A stretch of 64,000 nt of DNA from Blastopirellula sediminis (GTDB lineage: Bacteria; Planctomycetota; Planctomycetia; Pirellulales; Pirellulaceae): NCBI RefSeq assembly GCF_020966755.1, contig NZ_JAJKFT010000002.1, positions 124,001 to 188,000 of the forward strand, given 5' to 3'. The position numbers and the translations under genes are program-made. Below, one piece after another: positions 35,200 to 46,895 of this stretch. How positions within the stretch are numbered: position 1 is the stretch's first letter; the number at the start of each line of letters is the position of its first letter. Under the pieces are notes generated by a model. That model saw nothing but the letters and a program-made list of their open reading frames with translations. It was not told the origin of the DNA and searched no databases.

Positions 35200-37335
35200 C
35201 TATGGGCTTTCTGAGAGTTGCGCACCCAGGTCGCGCTGGAGCTGCGCGACAGAAATCTCCAACTCCTGGAGAATGGACTCGATCTGCGGGTCATCGAGCA
35301 CGAGATCGTCGTCATCCAACGTGGCGAGCAAGCTCGCCGTTTTCCGACTTTCAAAGTACGCGAGCATGCCCCGCAAGCGATGCGCGGTGAAAACGACGTT
35401 CTTTTGATCTCTCGATTCGTACGCTTCTCGAAGATTTTCCATGACGCTGGGCGCTTGTTCGAGAAAGAGCGAAATCAATTTTGCTCGCAAACCTTCGGAA
35501 ATCTGAATCGGGGCCTGATACGGGGCCGGCGCCTGATTGAGGCAAACGCGAAGGTCCTCTGTCGAAAGAGGCTTGGTAAGAAACTTGTTGGCGCCGGCGG
35601 CAAGGGCCGATTTTTCGTAGTCGGCGACGGCATGAGCCGTCACGGCGATAATCCACAGGTCGTCGGCCGAGTGCTGTTGGCGAAGCTCGCGCGCAACGTC
35701 GAGCCCTGACATGTCGGGGAGCTCCAGGTCGAGCAAGACGACGTCGTAGGTCGTTTCGGCGACCGCGGCGAGCGCGGATTCTCCATCACCTACGAACTGC
35801 GCCGAGAGACCGAGTCGAGTGAGAATCTCCTGAACGACCAATTGGTTCGCTTCCAGGTCTTCGACGACCAGGATCTTCAGGTTCGCATCGGGGGTAACAG
35901 CGCCTTCTGCCGGCTCTTCGCTGCTGGCGACGCCGCATTTCTCCAGCGGCAACTCCAGGGCGAATTCGCTGCCGACGCCGACTTCGCTGGAGACGGTGAG
36001 TCGCCCCCCCAACTCCTGGGCGAGACGCTTGGAAATGTGGAGACCAAGACCGACGCCGCGGGTCGAACTGGTCGTCTCCCCCAGTTGCGAAAAGGCTTCG
36101 AAGATCCGTTCGAATTGCTCCGTAGGAATGCCGGGGCCGGAATCGCGAACGGCGAAGCGCGCGGTCAACGAACGTTCGTCTTCAGCCAGGACGGTCGCTT
36201 CGATCTCGACGAAACCGGTTTCGACGAACTTCAGGGCGTTCTGGATCAGATTGACCAGGATCTGTCGCGTTCGCAGCTCATCTCCGAGCACGATCGCGTC
36301 GAGCGCCGAGTCGATCGAGAGAGGGAAGCGGATCTCTTTTTGTTGCGCTTGGAAAGCGAACATTTCGTGCGTACGCCGTAACAGCGACGCGAGGGGGAAC
36401 GGCTTGATCGAGACCGCTTTTCGCGATTCGAGTTCCATTGTGCTGACGTCGAGCAGGTCGTTGAGCAGCGACATCAGCGAGCGGGCCGAGTCGTTGACGA
36501 CGATCGCCTGACGACGATGCCGGTCATCGGGAATCGATTCGCTGAGCGATTCCGAGAGGCCGAGGATCGCGTTCATCGGGGTCCGGATCTCGTGGCTCAT
36601 CTTGGCCAGAAACTTCGTCTTTACCCGATTGGCCTCTTCGGCGTTTTCCTTTTCGGCTTGCAACTGATCGGTCATCAGCGCTTGCGTGTCCAAGCTGCGA
36701 CGGATCTCACCGACCGCGGGGCGGAAGATGAAGAACCCTTCGAGCAACAGTACCAATAGCGTGAGCGCGAGCAGCAACGTTTCGATACGGCGGAGACGAT
36801 TGACGCGGTCAAGCGCTTCGCTTTCGTACTGAAAGACGATTCGATCCATCCCTTCCAGGAACGCTGGCTCGTGCTGAAGGATTTCGTCGACCGCCGTCGC
36901 TACTTTCTCTCGATCTTCGGGAGCGTCGAGAATTGTGCGGGCCGACGATTCGATCTGGCGAAAGTCGGGATTAATCGCCGCGTACATCTGCTGGACGTCG
37001 TCACTGTTCTTGCCGGCGATATTCAGCGCCGGGTCTCGGTCGAGGAGCGCCTGGTGCGACTTTTCCCAAAGGTGAAGGCTTTCTCGCAGGCCTTGGAGCG
37101 CGTCGTCGCGGCCGGCGGAAGGATCGCGCAGGGCGAGTGCGTACTTGGCGATCCGCTGGCTCAGCATGCGCTGACGGCCGGCGATATTGACCAGCGTCGA
37201 ATCCCCTTGTTGCTGATTGATCGACTGCCGAATGAGCGCCTGACCGACGATCGTCAGGACGGCGACGATGCTAAGCGCCGTGATATAGAGCGAAGTCAGA
37301 CGGCGAGTGGATGCGGCGGTAGGGGGTTTGGACAT
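35200..37335 (-). CDS. Hybrid sensor histidine kinase with NarX/PilJ-like sensor
   Basis: A 711-aa membrane kinase. TM1 is at about 14-33 and TM2 at about 187-205, enclosing a periplasmic helical sensor that starts with IAGRQRMLSQRIAKYAL (51-67), a P-box-like motif of the NarX/PilJ type IV-pili-MCP-N family. In NarX the Arg of this motif binds nitrate. The HisKA phospho-His is H248 (MSHEIRTPMNAILG). The HATPase has NLIQNALKF and DSGPGIP...GVGLGL. A receiver domain (VVLLDLELPDMSG) and a C-terminal Hpt with H652 (AHRLRG) complete a phosphorelay. It lies 20 bp after the response-regulator gene. I infer a nitrate or nitrite sensor from the domain and its neighbours. Confidence 0.85.
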   Translation of the reverse strand: MSKPPTAASTRRLTSLYITALSIVAVLTIVGQALIRQSINQQQGDSTLVNIAGRQRMLSQRIAKYALALRDPSAGRDDALQGLRESLHLWEKSHQALLDRDPALNIAGKNSDDVQQMYAAINPDFRQIESSARTILDAPEDREKVATAVDEILQHEPAFLEGMDRIVFQYESEALDRVNRLRRIETLLLALTLLVLLLEGFFIFRPAVGEIRRSLDTQALMTDQLQAEKENAEEANRVKTKFLAKMSHEIRTPMNAILGLSESLSESIPDDRHRRQAIVVNDSARSLMSLLNDLLDVSTMELESRKAVSIKPFPLASLLRRTHEMFAFQAQQKEIRFPLSIDSALDAIVLGDELRTRQILVNLIQNALKFVETGFVEIEATVLAEDERSLTARFAVRDSGPGIPTEQFERIFEAFSQLGETTSSTRGVGLGLHISKRLAQELGGRLTVSSEVGVGSEFALELPLEKCGVASSEEPAEGAVTPDANLKILVVEDLEANQLVVQEILTRLGLSAQFVGDGESALAAVAETTYDVVLLDLELPDMSGLDVARELRQQHSADDLWIIAVTAHAVADYEKSALAAGANKFLTKPLSTEDLRVCLNQAPAPYQAPIQISEGLRAKLISLFLEQAPSVMENLREAYESRDQKNVVFTAHRLRGMLAYFESRKTASLLATLDDDDLVLDDPQIESILQELEISVAQLQRDLGAQLSESP

Positions 37336-37355
37336 GCATTTCCGAGGATTGGCCC

Positions 37356-38789
37356 CTAGGCTGTGGCGAGAAACTGCTCAATCTCGAGGCCGAGGTAGTT
37401 GATCTTTTTTCGCAAGCTAGTGCGGGTAATCCCCAGCAAGCGAGCGGCGTGAGCCTGATTCCCCCCGGTCTGGCGGAGGATCAGCGAGATCAGATGACGT
37501 TCCATCTCAATCACCGCCTCAGAATAGATATCATTCGACTTGCTTGAGATCCGTTCGTCAACAAAATGCTCCCAATTCGTGTCGAGCGCGTCGCCATGAT
37601 TGCGATCGCAACCACTTTCGCGCAGGGCCCGCCGGAGATATTCACTGGCGATCACCGCCCCTTGCGATTCGATCATGGCTCTTCGCAGCACGCTGCGCAG
37701 TTCAGAGACGTTACCTGGCCAACTATATTCCGACAGCAGGCGGAGCGCTTCGTCCGACGTCCGGATCGCGCCCATGTTCGTGATTCGTTCGACCCGACTG
37801 AACTGACTGACGAAATGATCGACCAACAATCGCAAGTCGTCTTCCCGTTCGCGGAGCGGGGGCAACTTGATGATAAAGCCGCTCAACAGGTAGTAGAGGT
37901 CAGGACGTAGTCGCCCTTCGGCGACCAACTCTTCCGCGTCATAGCTGGTGGTGAAAAAGAGGGTCACGTCGCTGTGCAGCGTTTCGTCCCCGCCGAGTCG
38001 CTCAAAACGCTTCTCCGAGAGATAGCGGAGCAACTTGCTTTGCAATGCGTGCGGGATCGCGGCGATTTCTTCGAGCAGGATCGTCCCTTTCGAGCATTGC
38101 TCGAACTTGCCGATTCGCTGCGACGTCAGACCGGGCATCGCGTTCGGCTCATGGCCGAGAAGTTCGCTTTCGAGCCACTGCGCCGTAAAATCGGTGCACG
38201 AGATTTTATGAAAAGGGCGGTCGGCTCGTTGGCCATGTTGATAGATCGCGCGAGCGACTAACTCTTTGCCGGTCCCGTTTTCTCCCTGCAATAATACAGG
38301 AATATCGTGGGCGGCGGCGCGACCGATCGCTTTGTAAACGGCCTGCATCGACGGACAGACGCCAACCAGGCGATCACCGCCGTCGCCGATGTCGTTCTGC
38401 GAAGGGAGCTGAACCGGCATCAACATCAGATGACGGCTTTCGATCGCTTCGAGCGTTTTCTCGGCGATCGTCTCCGGAGCGAATGGCTTGGTAAGAAAGT
38501 CGAACGCGCCGAGCTTCATCGCTTCGATCGCGAGGTCGCTCGACTTGCGCGAAGTGACGAACAGAATCGGCAGACGCGAATCGACCGATTGAATTTTCTT
38601 AATGAGATCGACGCCGGTGCAGTCTGGCAGCATCTGATCTAACAGAACGACGTCGGGACGACGCTTCTCTAGCAGTTGCAAGCCGGTCGCTCCGCAATCG
38701 GCCGAATGGAATTCCATCGCAAAGCTGCTGAGAGCTTCCTGAACGATAAGGGCGACGCTAGGATCATCGTCGATCACCAGCATTCGCAT
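37356..38789 (-). CDS. NtrC-type response regulator with degenerate GAFTGA loop
   Basis: A 477-aa protein. The receiver has phospho-Asp D51 (VVLLDQMLP) and K101. The AAA+ domain has Walker A GENGTGKE (169-176), but the sigma-54-contacting GAFTGA is NAMPGL (216-221), Walker B is ILLEEI in place of LFLDE, and the second Arg-finger position of the DLYYRL segment is Leu (L301). The C-terminal Fis-type HTH is intact (GNQAHAARLLGITRTSLRKK). NtrC-like proteins without GAFTGA (for example Rhodobacter capsulatus NtrC) act with sigma-70. It is probably the partner of the kinase gene 20 bp downstream and may control the divergent nitrate operon. The ATG at 38789 gives a normal receiver N-terminus. Confidence 0.87.
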   Translation of the reverse strand: MRMLVIDDDPSVALIVQEALSSFAMEFHSADCGATGLQLLEKRRPDVVLLDQMLPDCTGVDLIKKIQSVDSRLPILFVTSRKSSDLAIEAMKLGAFDFLTKPFAPETIAEKTLEAIESRHLMLMPVQLPSQNDIGDGGDRLVGVCPSMQAVYKAIGRAAAHDIPVLLQGENGTGKELVARAIYQHGQRADRPFHKISCTDFTAQWLESELLGHEPNAMPGLTSQRIGKFEQCSKGTILLEEIAAIPHALQSKLLRYLSEKRFERLGGDETLHSDVTLFFTTSYDAEELVAEGRLRPDLYYLLSGFIIKLPPLREREDDLRLLVDHFVSQFSRVERITNMGAIRTSDEALRLLSEYSWPGNVSELRSVLRRAMIESQGAVIASEYLRRALRESGCDRNHGDALDTNWEHFVDERISSKSNDIYSEAVIEMERHLISLILRQTGGNQAHAARLLGITRTSLRKKINYLGLEIEQFLATA

Positions 38790-39018
38790 TGGACGTCGCA
38801 CTCGTTCCACTCCACTTATGTTTAGGCCCAAGGGCTCCGTCAGGACGTTCTATTTCAATCCCTTCTATTGCAAGTCGCGTGCCGCGTCTGGTGATTGTTT
38901 CGGAATCACCGCAATCCCCCTGGATTTCGAGATTTGTCGCCAAATCTGGACCGGCTGGGGGCGCGAAATAGACCGGTTTTTGCCCAAGTTTCGGGCAATG
39001 CGTGCGAGAAAATGAAGA

Positions 39019-39050
39019 CGCCCAGGGTTCTCGGAGAAGAACCCTGGGCG
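39019..39050 (-). terminator. Intrinsic terminator after the porin gene
   Basis: A perfect 13-bp stem, CGCCCAGGGTTCT with AGAACCCTGGGCG, around a 6-base loop. It sits 33 bases past the porin stop, and on the minus strand it is followed by a T-rich stretch. Confidence 0.85.
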
Positions 39051-39082
39051 TGGATCAAGTGCGAACTTGGGTGAACGTTTCT

Positions 39083-40675
39083 TTAGAATCGGAGCGAGTA
39101 CTGAGCCCAGAAGAAGCTGGCATCACCCTTGTAGGGGAAGTCCGGGTTCGCTGGGTTCGTGAAGAATGAGCCAGTGAAGAAGTGGCTGTATCCCAGGATC
39201 ACATCCGAGTGAGCCGAGATGTTGTACTGCCACATGAAGTCCAATTCCTGGCCCAGGTACTTCGACCCGGCGACGAACGGATTCGCCGGGTTGTTGCCGA
39301 GCGGCGTCATGACGACGCTGTAGGCGGCGTCTTCGTCGTTCTGGCGGTGGAAGATATGGTACCACATCAGCAATTGGTGCTTCGGATCGGGCTTCGCCGT
39401 CAGCAGGAAGTTGACGTCGGTGATGTTCCGGCGACCGAAGATGTCCATGAAACCGAGGTATTTGTGAGCCAGCGGGAACAAGTGATCGTAGCCGTTGCCG
39501 ATGACCTGGTCGCCTGACGCCCAGTCATAGTAAGCCCACAAGGTCGGCTTCCAGCAGTGGTCGAACTCGTGACCCAGACCCAAGGTGAAGAACCCGGCGT
39601 TGTGGTTGTCGTCCATGAAGTGGCCGAACTGGTAAGCGGCTTCCGCTTCGTACAGCAATTCGCCTTCGCAGCCGAGGTTGCCGTACAGACGCGAACCGAG
39701 CGTTTGGTAGTTGAAATCGCGAACGTCGTTCTCGAAGCCGAGCCAGTAGTACTCTTGCTTGTGCTTTTCGTTCGCTTTGTGGGTCGTGTAGACGCCGTAG
39801 AACGCCTGGTCGTAGTTCGGCGAATCGAAGGTATCGCGAGTCGGATAAATCGGACGGGTAGCGAAGGCGTCGACGTCCCAATCGGTACCTTTGTAGAAGA
39901 CCTTGATACCCTCGAAGGTACGACGGGTGTTGGCCCAGTCGAGCGGCGACACGGTACGTTGGGCGCCGTAGAGCAATTCCTGGCGACCGTAGCGGACCCA
40001 GTATTCTCCTTCGGCGGTGTCCAGGAACTTGATGTCGGCGAAGCAGTTTTGCAGGTTCCAGTAGTTTTCTTCAATCGGACGCGGATTGAAGTCTTCAAAT
40101 TCACTGGTCGCGTGCAGCATTTCGGCGTAAACGCGGGACCAATCGTTGATTTCGTAGTTGCCGTAAACGCGGAGACGTTGCAACAGGAAGTTGTCGTCCC
40201 GGCCGGTTGGGCCAAGGCCACGGAAATTGTTTTCGTTGTGGTAGCGAGCGCGGTATTCGCCGCCGAGATCAAACACGCCGCAATTGCCGACGCAGATCCG
40301 CTTCATGTTCTCGCCCAGGTGCCAGTCGTTGTAGCACGGGTCGCAGAGGTAGTTGAAGTTGTTGTCGAAGTAGACCCCTTTGTAGGCCCCCGCGACCGCC
40401 TTGGCCAACTCCTTCTTTTTCTTCTCATCGCAGACGACCGGCTTGGCCTCAGCGTTGTTCATCGAATCCAGGTTGTCGAACGACACCACCGATTCGTGAG
40501 TCGCGAGCGTTTCGCTCGAGTCGTCGGAGATGACGTACTCCATGTCGGTCGAAGTCAGGTCAGTCGCGGTCAGGTACGACTGGTGCTCTTGGGCGGAAAG
40601 CCCGGTTCCGAGGAGCAGGAGCCCCGCGACGGTCGCGCCTCGCAACGTGAAGGTGGATTTTAAGTCGTGGAACAT
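39083..40675 (-). CDS. Alginate-export-type outer membrane porin
   Basis: A 530-aa outer-membrane protein with a signal peptide (about 1-28, ending GLSAQEH). After a linker with several Cys (CDEKKKKE, LCDPCYNDW) comes a long barrel of alternating strands. It starts CGVFDLGGEYRARYHNENNF, includes DNFLLQRLRVYGNYEIND, YWVRYGRQELLYGAQRTVSP and RRTFEGIKVFYKG, and ends FFWAQYSLRF with the terminal Phe typical of barrels. This pattern fits the Alginate_exp (AlgE-like) porin family, which transports anions. Its position between the nitrate regulators and the nitrate operon suggests an anion (nitrate) porin; that is inference. The ATG at 40675 follows AGGA by 8 bases. Confidence 0.82.
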   Translation of the reverse strand: MFHDLKSTFTLRGATVAGLLLLGTGLSAQEHQSYLTATDLTSTDMEYVISDDSSETLATHESVVSFDNLDSMNNAEAKPVVCDEKKKKELAKAVAGAYKGVYFDNNFNYLCDPCYNDWHLGENMKRICVGNCGVFDLGGEYRARYHNENNFRGLGPTGRDDNFLLQRLRVYGNYEINDWSRVYAEMLHATSEFEDFNPRPIEENYWNLQNCFADIKFLDTAEGEYWVRYGRQELLYGAQRTVSPLDWANTRRTFEGIKVFYKGTDWDVDAFATRPIYPTRDTFDSPNYDQAFYGVYTTHKANEKHKQEYYWLGFENDVRDFNYQTLGSRLYGNLGCEGELLYEAEAAYQFGHFMDDNHNAGFFTLGLGHEFDHCWKPTLWAYYDWASGDQVIGNGYDHLFPLAHKYLGFMDIFGRRNITDVNFLLTAKPDPKHQLLMWYHIFHRQNDEDAAYSVVMTPLGNNPANPFVAGSKYLGQELDFMWQYNISAHSDVILGYSHFFTGSFFTNPANPDFPYKGDASFFWAQYSLRF

Positions 40676-40833
40676 GAAACAGTCCTGCAGTTCGGATCTA
40701 TTCTGGACAGCCAAGCCAACTCGGCCCGCGTATGGCAAGCTTCGGAATGCTCATTCAAGAAAATTGACGGAAATCAAGGCTGCCGTTGAACTTTGCCAAG
40801 GTTCTCATGAGTTTCGAGGGGACTGGTCTCGAC

Positions 40834-40851
40834 GTGATCAGAAGTGATCAG
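40834..40851. promoter_or_regulatory. Tandem GTGATCAG repeat, possible operator
   Basis: Two copies of GTGATCAG are separated by two bases, each containing the palindrome TGATCA. They lie about 160 bases upstream of the porin start in the divergent control region. A binding role is inferred only from the repetition and position. Confidence 0.4.
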
Positions 40852-40944
40852 CGAATGGACAGCTTTCGGCTGGACTAATGCAAATGGCGAGCGCACCCCA
40901 TGCCGGGTATGAACGCAGAGGAGGTTTGGGTTCGCTCGGGACGC

Positions 40945-41000
40945 GGGTAACGCGAAATACGGCGCAAGCGTTCTGTTGATAGAGGGTTACGCACAATACG
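40945..41000 (+). promoter_or_regulatory. Direct-repeat candidate activator site
   Basis: GGGTAACGCGAAATACG (40945-40961) and GGGTTACGCACAATACG (40984-41000) match at 14 of 17 positions and start 39 bases apart. They end just upstream of the -24 element, a layout suited to a dimeric activator or the flanking response regulator. Confidence 0.5.
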
Positions 41001-41017
41001 CTCCCTGCTGTCACTTT

Positions 41018-41035
41018 CCGGCACGCCGCTTGCGA
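41018..41035 (+). promoter_or_regulatory. Sigma-54-type -24/-12 promoter of the nitrate operon
   Basis: The sequence CCGGCACGCCGCTTGCGA fits the sigma-54 consensus (TGGCACG-N4-TTGCA), with GG at 41020-41021 and GC at 41032-41033 separated by exactly ten bases. Transcription would start near 41045, about 95 bases before the NrtA ATG. Confidence 0.55.
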
Positions 41036-41138
41036 TAGAGATTCCGGCAACGTAATCGATCCTATTTTGCGTCCATTAGCGCACGAGTTGCTTGTGGACG
41101 AACCCTTCGGCGTTGTTTCTAACCCGGGAACGTATTCC

Positions 41139-42632
<1,494 letters not shown>

Positions 42633-42694
42633 GTCCCGCTGCTGGTCCGAAGCGAAGCGTTCCGCGTCCATCCGCATCACCCAAAGAATTTGCG

Positions 42695-44250
<1,556 letters not shown>

Positions 44251-44254
<4 letters not shown>

Positions 44255-45132
44255 TCGCCAACACGAAAATGACGAGCGGCGAGGATGCGCCGGTGATGTT
44301 GGAACTGAAGGACGCGACTGTCGCCTTCGGAATGGGATCGGACGCCTACGTGGTGTTGGATCAGGCCAACCTTCAGGTCAAAGAGAACGAATTCGTCGCG
44401 GTGATCGGTTACTCCGGCAGCGGCAAGTCGACTTTGATTTCGACCCTGGCCGGGTTGATCACTCCGGTCAGCGGGGCGGTTCAGTATCGGGGAAAGCCGA
44501 TGCCGCCGCCGGGACCGGATCGCGGGATCGTCTTCCAGAACTACTCGCTGCTTCCATGGCTGACCGTCGTCGGCAACATCGACCTGGCGGTCAAGCGGCT
44601 TCGCCGCGATCTGACCCGGAGCGCTCGTCGCGACTACGTGCAAAAGTATATCGACATGGTCAATTTGACCGGGTCGGAAAAGAAGTACCCGAGCGAGCTC
44701 TCCGGCGGGATGCGGCAGCGACTTTCGCTGGCCCGCACGTTGTCGATGCAGCCCGAAGTGCTGCTGCTGGACGAACCGCTGAGCGCCCTCGACGCGCTGA
44801 CGCGGTCGGTTTTGCAGGACGAGATCATCCGTCTTTGGGAAGAGGATCGCCGCACCGTGGTGATGGTGACCAACGACGTCGACGAGGCGGTCTTGATGGC
44901 CGACCGGATCGTCCCGCTTACTCCGGGACCTGGCGCCAAGCTGGGACGCGAGTTTGAAGTGACGCTGTCGCGACCGCGCGATCGGACGACGCTTAACTTC
45001 GATCCCGAATTCAAACATTTGCGCAACGAAGCGACCCGCTACATGTTGCAGCTGAGCGCCGATTCGAAGACGCGGCGCGAAACGCGTCGCTTTACGCTTC
45101 CAGACCTTGAGCCCGCCAACCTGAGCGGTTAA
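44251..45132 (+). CDS. Nitrate ABC transporter ATP-binding protein with Asn H-loop
   Basis: A 293-aa ABC ATPase of the NrtD/SsuB type. Walker A is GYSGSGKST (53-61), the Q-loop is [11 protein letters not shown], the signature is LSGGMRQR (150-157) and Walker B is VLLLDEP (170-176) followed by a D-loop LSALDAL. The switch histidine normally in VTHDVDEA is Asn (VTNDVDEA, N208), so its own nucleotide site may be weak. It probably pairs with the second ATPase, which has the His. Translation is coupled to the permease gene through the ATGA overlap. A C-terminal tail of about 45 residues is unusual but short. Confidence 0.93.
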
Positions 45133-45153
45133 TCCAACAGGAAGGGAATCAAC

Positions 45154-46041
45154 ATGACCAGCGGCGGTGAACAACGTTACGTCGAACTTTATCGGCTCTC
45201 GAAGGCGTATCCCAACCAGTTTGGCGATCCGGTCACGGTAGTCGATGGGTTCAACCTGATCATGCGGCGCGGCGAAGTCGTCAGCTTGATCGGCCACTCC
45301 GGTTGCGGCAAGTCGACCGTGTTGACGATGGTGGCGGGCCTCAATTCCATCACTGAAGGCAGCGTCGTCCTGTCGGGGCGCGAAGTTTATGGCGCCGGTC
45401 CTGACCGCGCGGTCGTCTTCCAGGCGCCTTGCTTGCTGCCCTGGATGACGGCGATTCAAAACGTCCGTCTCGGCGTCGACCGGGTCTTCTCGCACGGGAC
45501 GCGCAAACAACGCAACGAGATTTGCGAGTATTACCTCGACGCGGTCGGCCTGGCCGATTCGATGCACAAATATCCGCGCGAGTTGTCAGGCGGCATGCAG
45601 CAGCGGGTCGGCATCGCGCGAGCGATCGCCCTGAAACCAAAGATGCTGCTGCTCGACGAACCGTTCGGCCGTCTCGACTCGTTGACGCGGATGGAACTTC
45701 AGGACGTCATTCTGAAGATCCTCGATCGCGAAAAGATCTCGACGATGCTGGTTACCCACGACGTCGACGAAGCGATCTACATGGCCGATCGGATCTGCAT
45801 GATGACGACCGGGCCGCGGGCTCGCGTCGGGCAAGTGCTGGAGCTGCCGTTCGCGCGACCGCGCGTTCGTGAAGAAGTGCTGGAAGATCCGCTCTACTAC
45901 GATTTGCGCGGTTGTTTGGTTTCGTTCCTCGAAGAGCAGGACAAACGAAAGCATCGCCCAGCCCCGGCGCCGAAAAGCGAAGCGGCGACCGAAGCCGAAA
46001 CGGAACCAGCGAGCGGCGCGTTAGCTGCCGCCGAAGCGTAA
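45154..46041 (+). CDS. nrtD: Nitrate ABC transporter ATP-binding protein
   Basis: A 295-aa ABC ATPase with all motifs: Walker [11 protein letters not shown]-loop [14 protein letters not shown], signature LSGGMQQR, Walker [13 protein letters not shown] and H-loop VTHDVDEA. It is similar to the preceding ATPase and is probably the active half of a heterodimer energising the nitrate permease. The C-terminus is an Ala/Glu/Pro-rich tail ([20 protein letters not shown]) likely disordered. A good AGGAAGGG site lies just before the ATG. The next gene starts 18 bp downstream. Confidence 0.93.
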   Translation: MTSGGEQRYVELYRLSKAYPNQFGDPVTVVDGFNLIMRRGEVVSLIGHSGCGKSTVLTMVAGLNSITEGSVVLSGREVYGAGPDRAVVFQAPCLLPWMTAIQNVRLGVDRVFSHGTRKQRNEICEYYLDAVGLADSMHKYPRELSGGMQQRVGIARAIALKPKMLLLDEPFGRLDSLTRMELQDVILKILDREKISTMLVTHDVDEAIYMADRICMMTTGPRARVGQVLELPFARPRVREEVLEDPLYYDLRGCLVSFLEEQDKRKHRPAPAPKSEAATEAETEPASGALAAAEA

Positions 46042-46059
46042 CGATCCAAGGAAAGACCG

Positions 46060-46884
46060 ATGCAAGTGGAAGCGATGAGCATGTTGCAAGCGATCCGCGT
46101 CACGGCGGTGGACGGCGCCGATCCGGTTGGTTGGACCGTCGACGCAGTAGGAGATTGGTCCGCGCGCAGCGATCGAGACGTCGCCGCTGAGTTCGCGTAC
46201 GAACGGAGCGTGCGGGTCGAACAGCACGGCGATCAGGTTTACCTGGCGATTCCGTGTGCGACCAGCGAAGCGCTGCGCGGAGTGGTCGAGATGACGTTCC
46301 AATTGCCGCCAGAGGCGATCGCCGCATTCGAAATCTGGAAGCGAAATGATCGGGAAGAGCTCAAACTCGAACAAGGAATCTATCGCAGTCTCGACTACAT
46401 CGAGCGAATCACGCCCTTCGTTCGTTTCCCGCGCCGCTCCGGCTTGCCGGGGGACGTTTGGGAAAACCGCCTGGCCGGTTGCGTGAACAACCTGGGGGCG
46501 TCGCCGAACTTTATGCGTTCGGCGGGGGCGCGTTCGGCAGGCCTCGACTTCGGTCTCTGTTTGCCGTTTATGAAGACCGAACATGAACTAGCGAGCGTGC
46601 TGCTGGTGATGGGGTCGTATCAACTTCCGCTCGTGTCCGAGGTCGAGATCTGGTTGCTCGATCAGGAGGGGACCGGGCTGGAAAGAAAACATCGGATCGC
46701 AATGGAAGGCGCCGCTGAGACGCCGACCAAGATGCGACTGGGAGAAGGCGCGGCCGGTTATGCGGCGGCGGCCCGTATCCCGAAGCTGTTCAAAAGTGAA
46801 GACGACGCTTCGCCGGCCTGGCAGGTCGCCTTCCCGCAATTTGTCGGCAACCGCTTGTCGTCGGTCGTATCCGTTTCGCTGTAA
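46060..46884 (+). CDS. GAF-domain-like protein in the nitrate operon
   Basis: A 274-aa soluble protein. Residues about 120-195 have the core of a GAF domain: GLPGDVWENRLAGCVNNLGA, SPNFMRSAGARSAGLDFGL then CLPFMKTEHELASVLLVMGS. The N-terminal 100 residues and the C-terminal segment (RLGEGAAGYAAAARIPKLFK, SSVVSVSL) look like further GAF-like or related sensory folds. No output domain (HTH, kinase, ANTAR) is visible. It sits between the transporter ATPases and the reductase genes with an AAGGAAAG site, so it is made with them; a sensor or regulator of uptake or reductase activity is inferred, not shown. Confidence 0.68.
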   Translation: MQVEAMSMLQAIRVTAVDGADPVGWTVDAVGDWSARSDRDVAAEFAYERSVRVEQHGDQVYLAIPCATSEALRGVVEMTFQLPPEAIAAFEIWKRNDREELKLEQGIYRSLDYIERITPFVRFPRRSGLPGDVWENRLAGCVNNLGASPNFMRSAGARSAGLDFGLCLPFMKTEHELASVLLVMGSYQLPLVSEVEIWLLDQEGTGLERKHRIAMEGAAETPTKMRLGEGAAGYAAAARIPKLFKSEDDASPAWQVAFPQFVGNRLSSVVSVSL

Positions 46885-46895
46885 GGGAAATTGCA

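Larger units (their letters stand above)
40676..41138. promoter_or_regulatory. Divergent control region between porin and nitrate operon
   Basis: A 463-bp region carrying both divergent promoters. It contains a tandem GTGATCAG repeat (40834-40851), a 17-bp direct repeat (40945-40961 and 40984-41000) and a sigma-54-like element (41018-41035). A leader of about 95 bases precedes the NrtA start and can form weak hairpins (GTCCA...TGGAC around 41070-41097). Confidence 0.6.
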
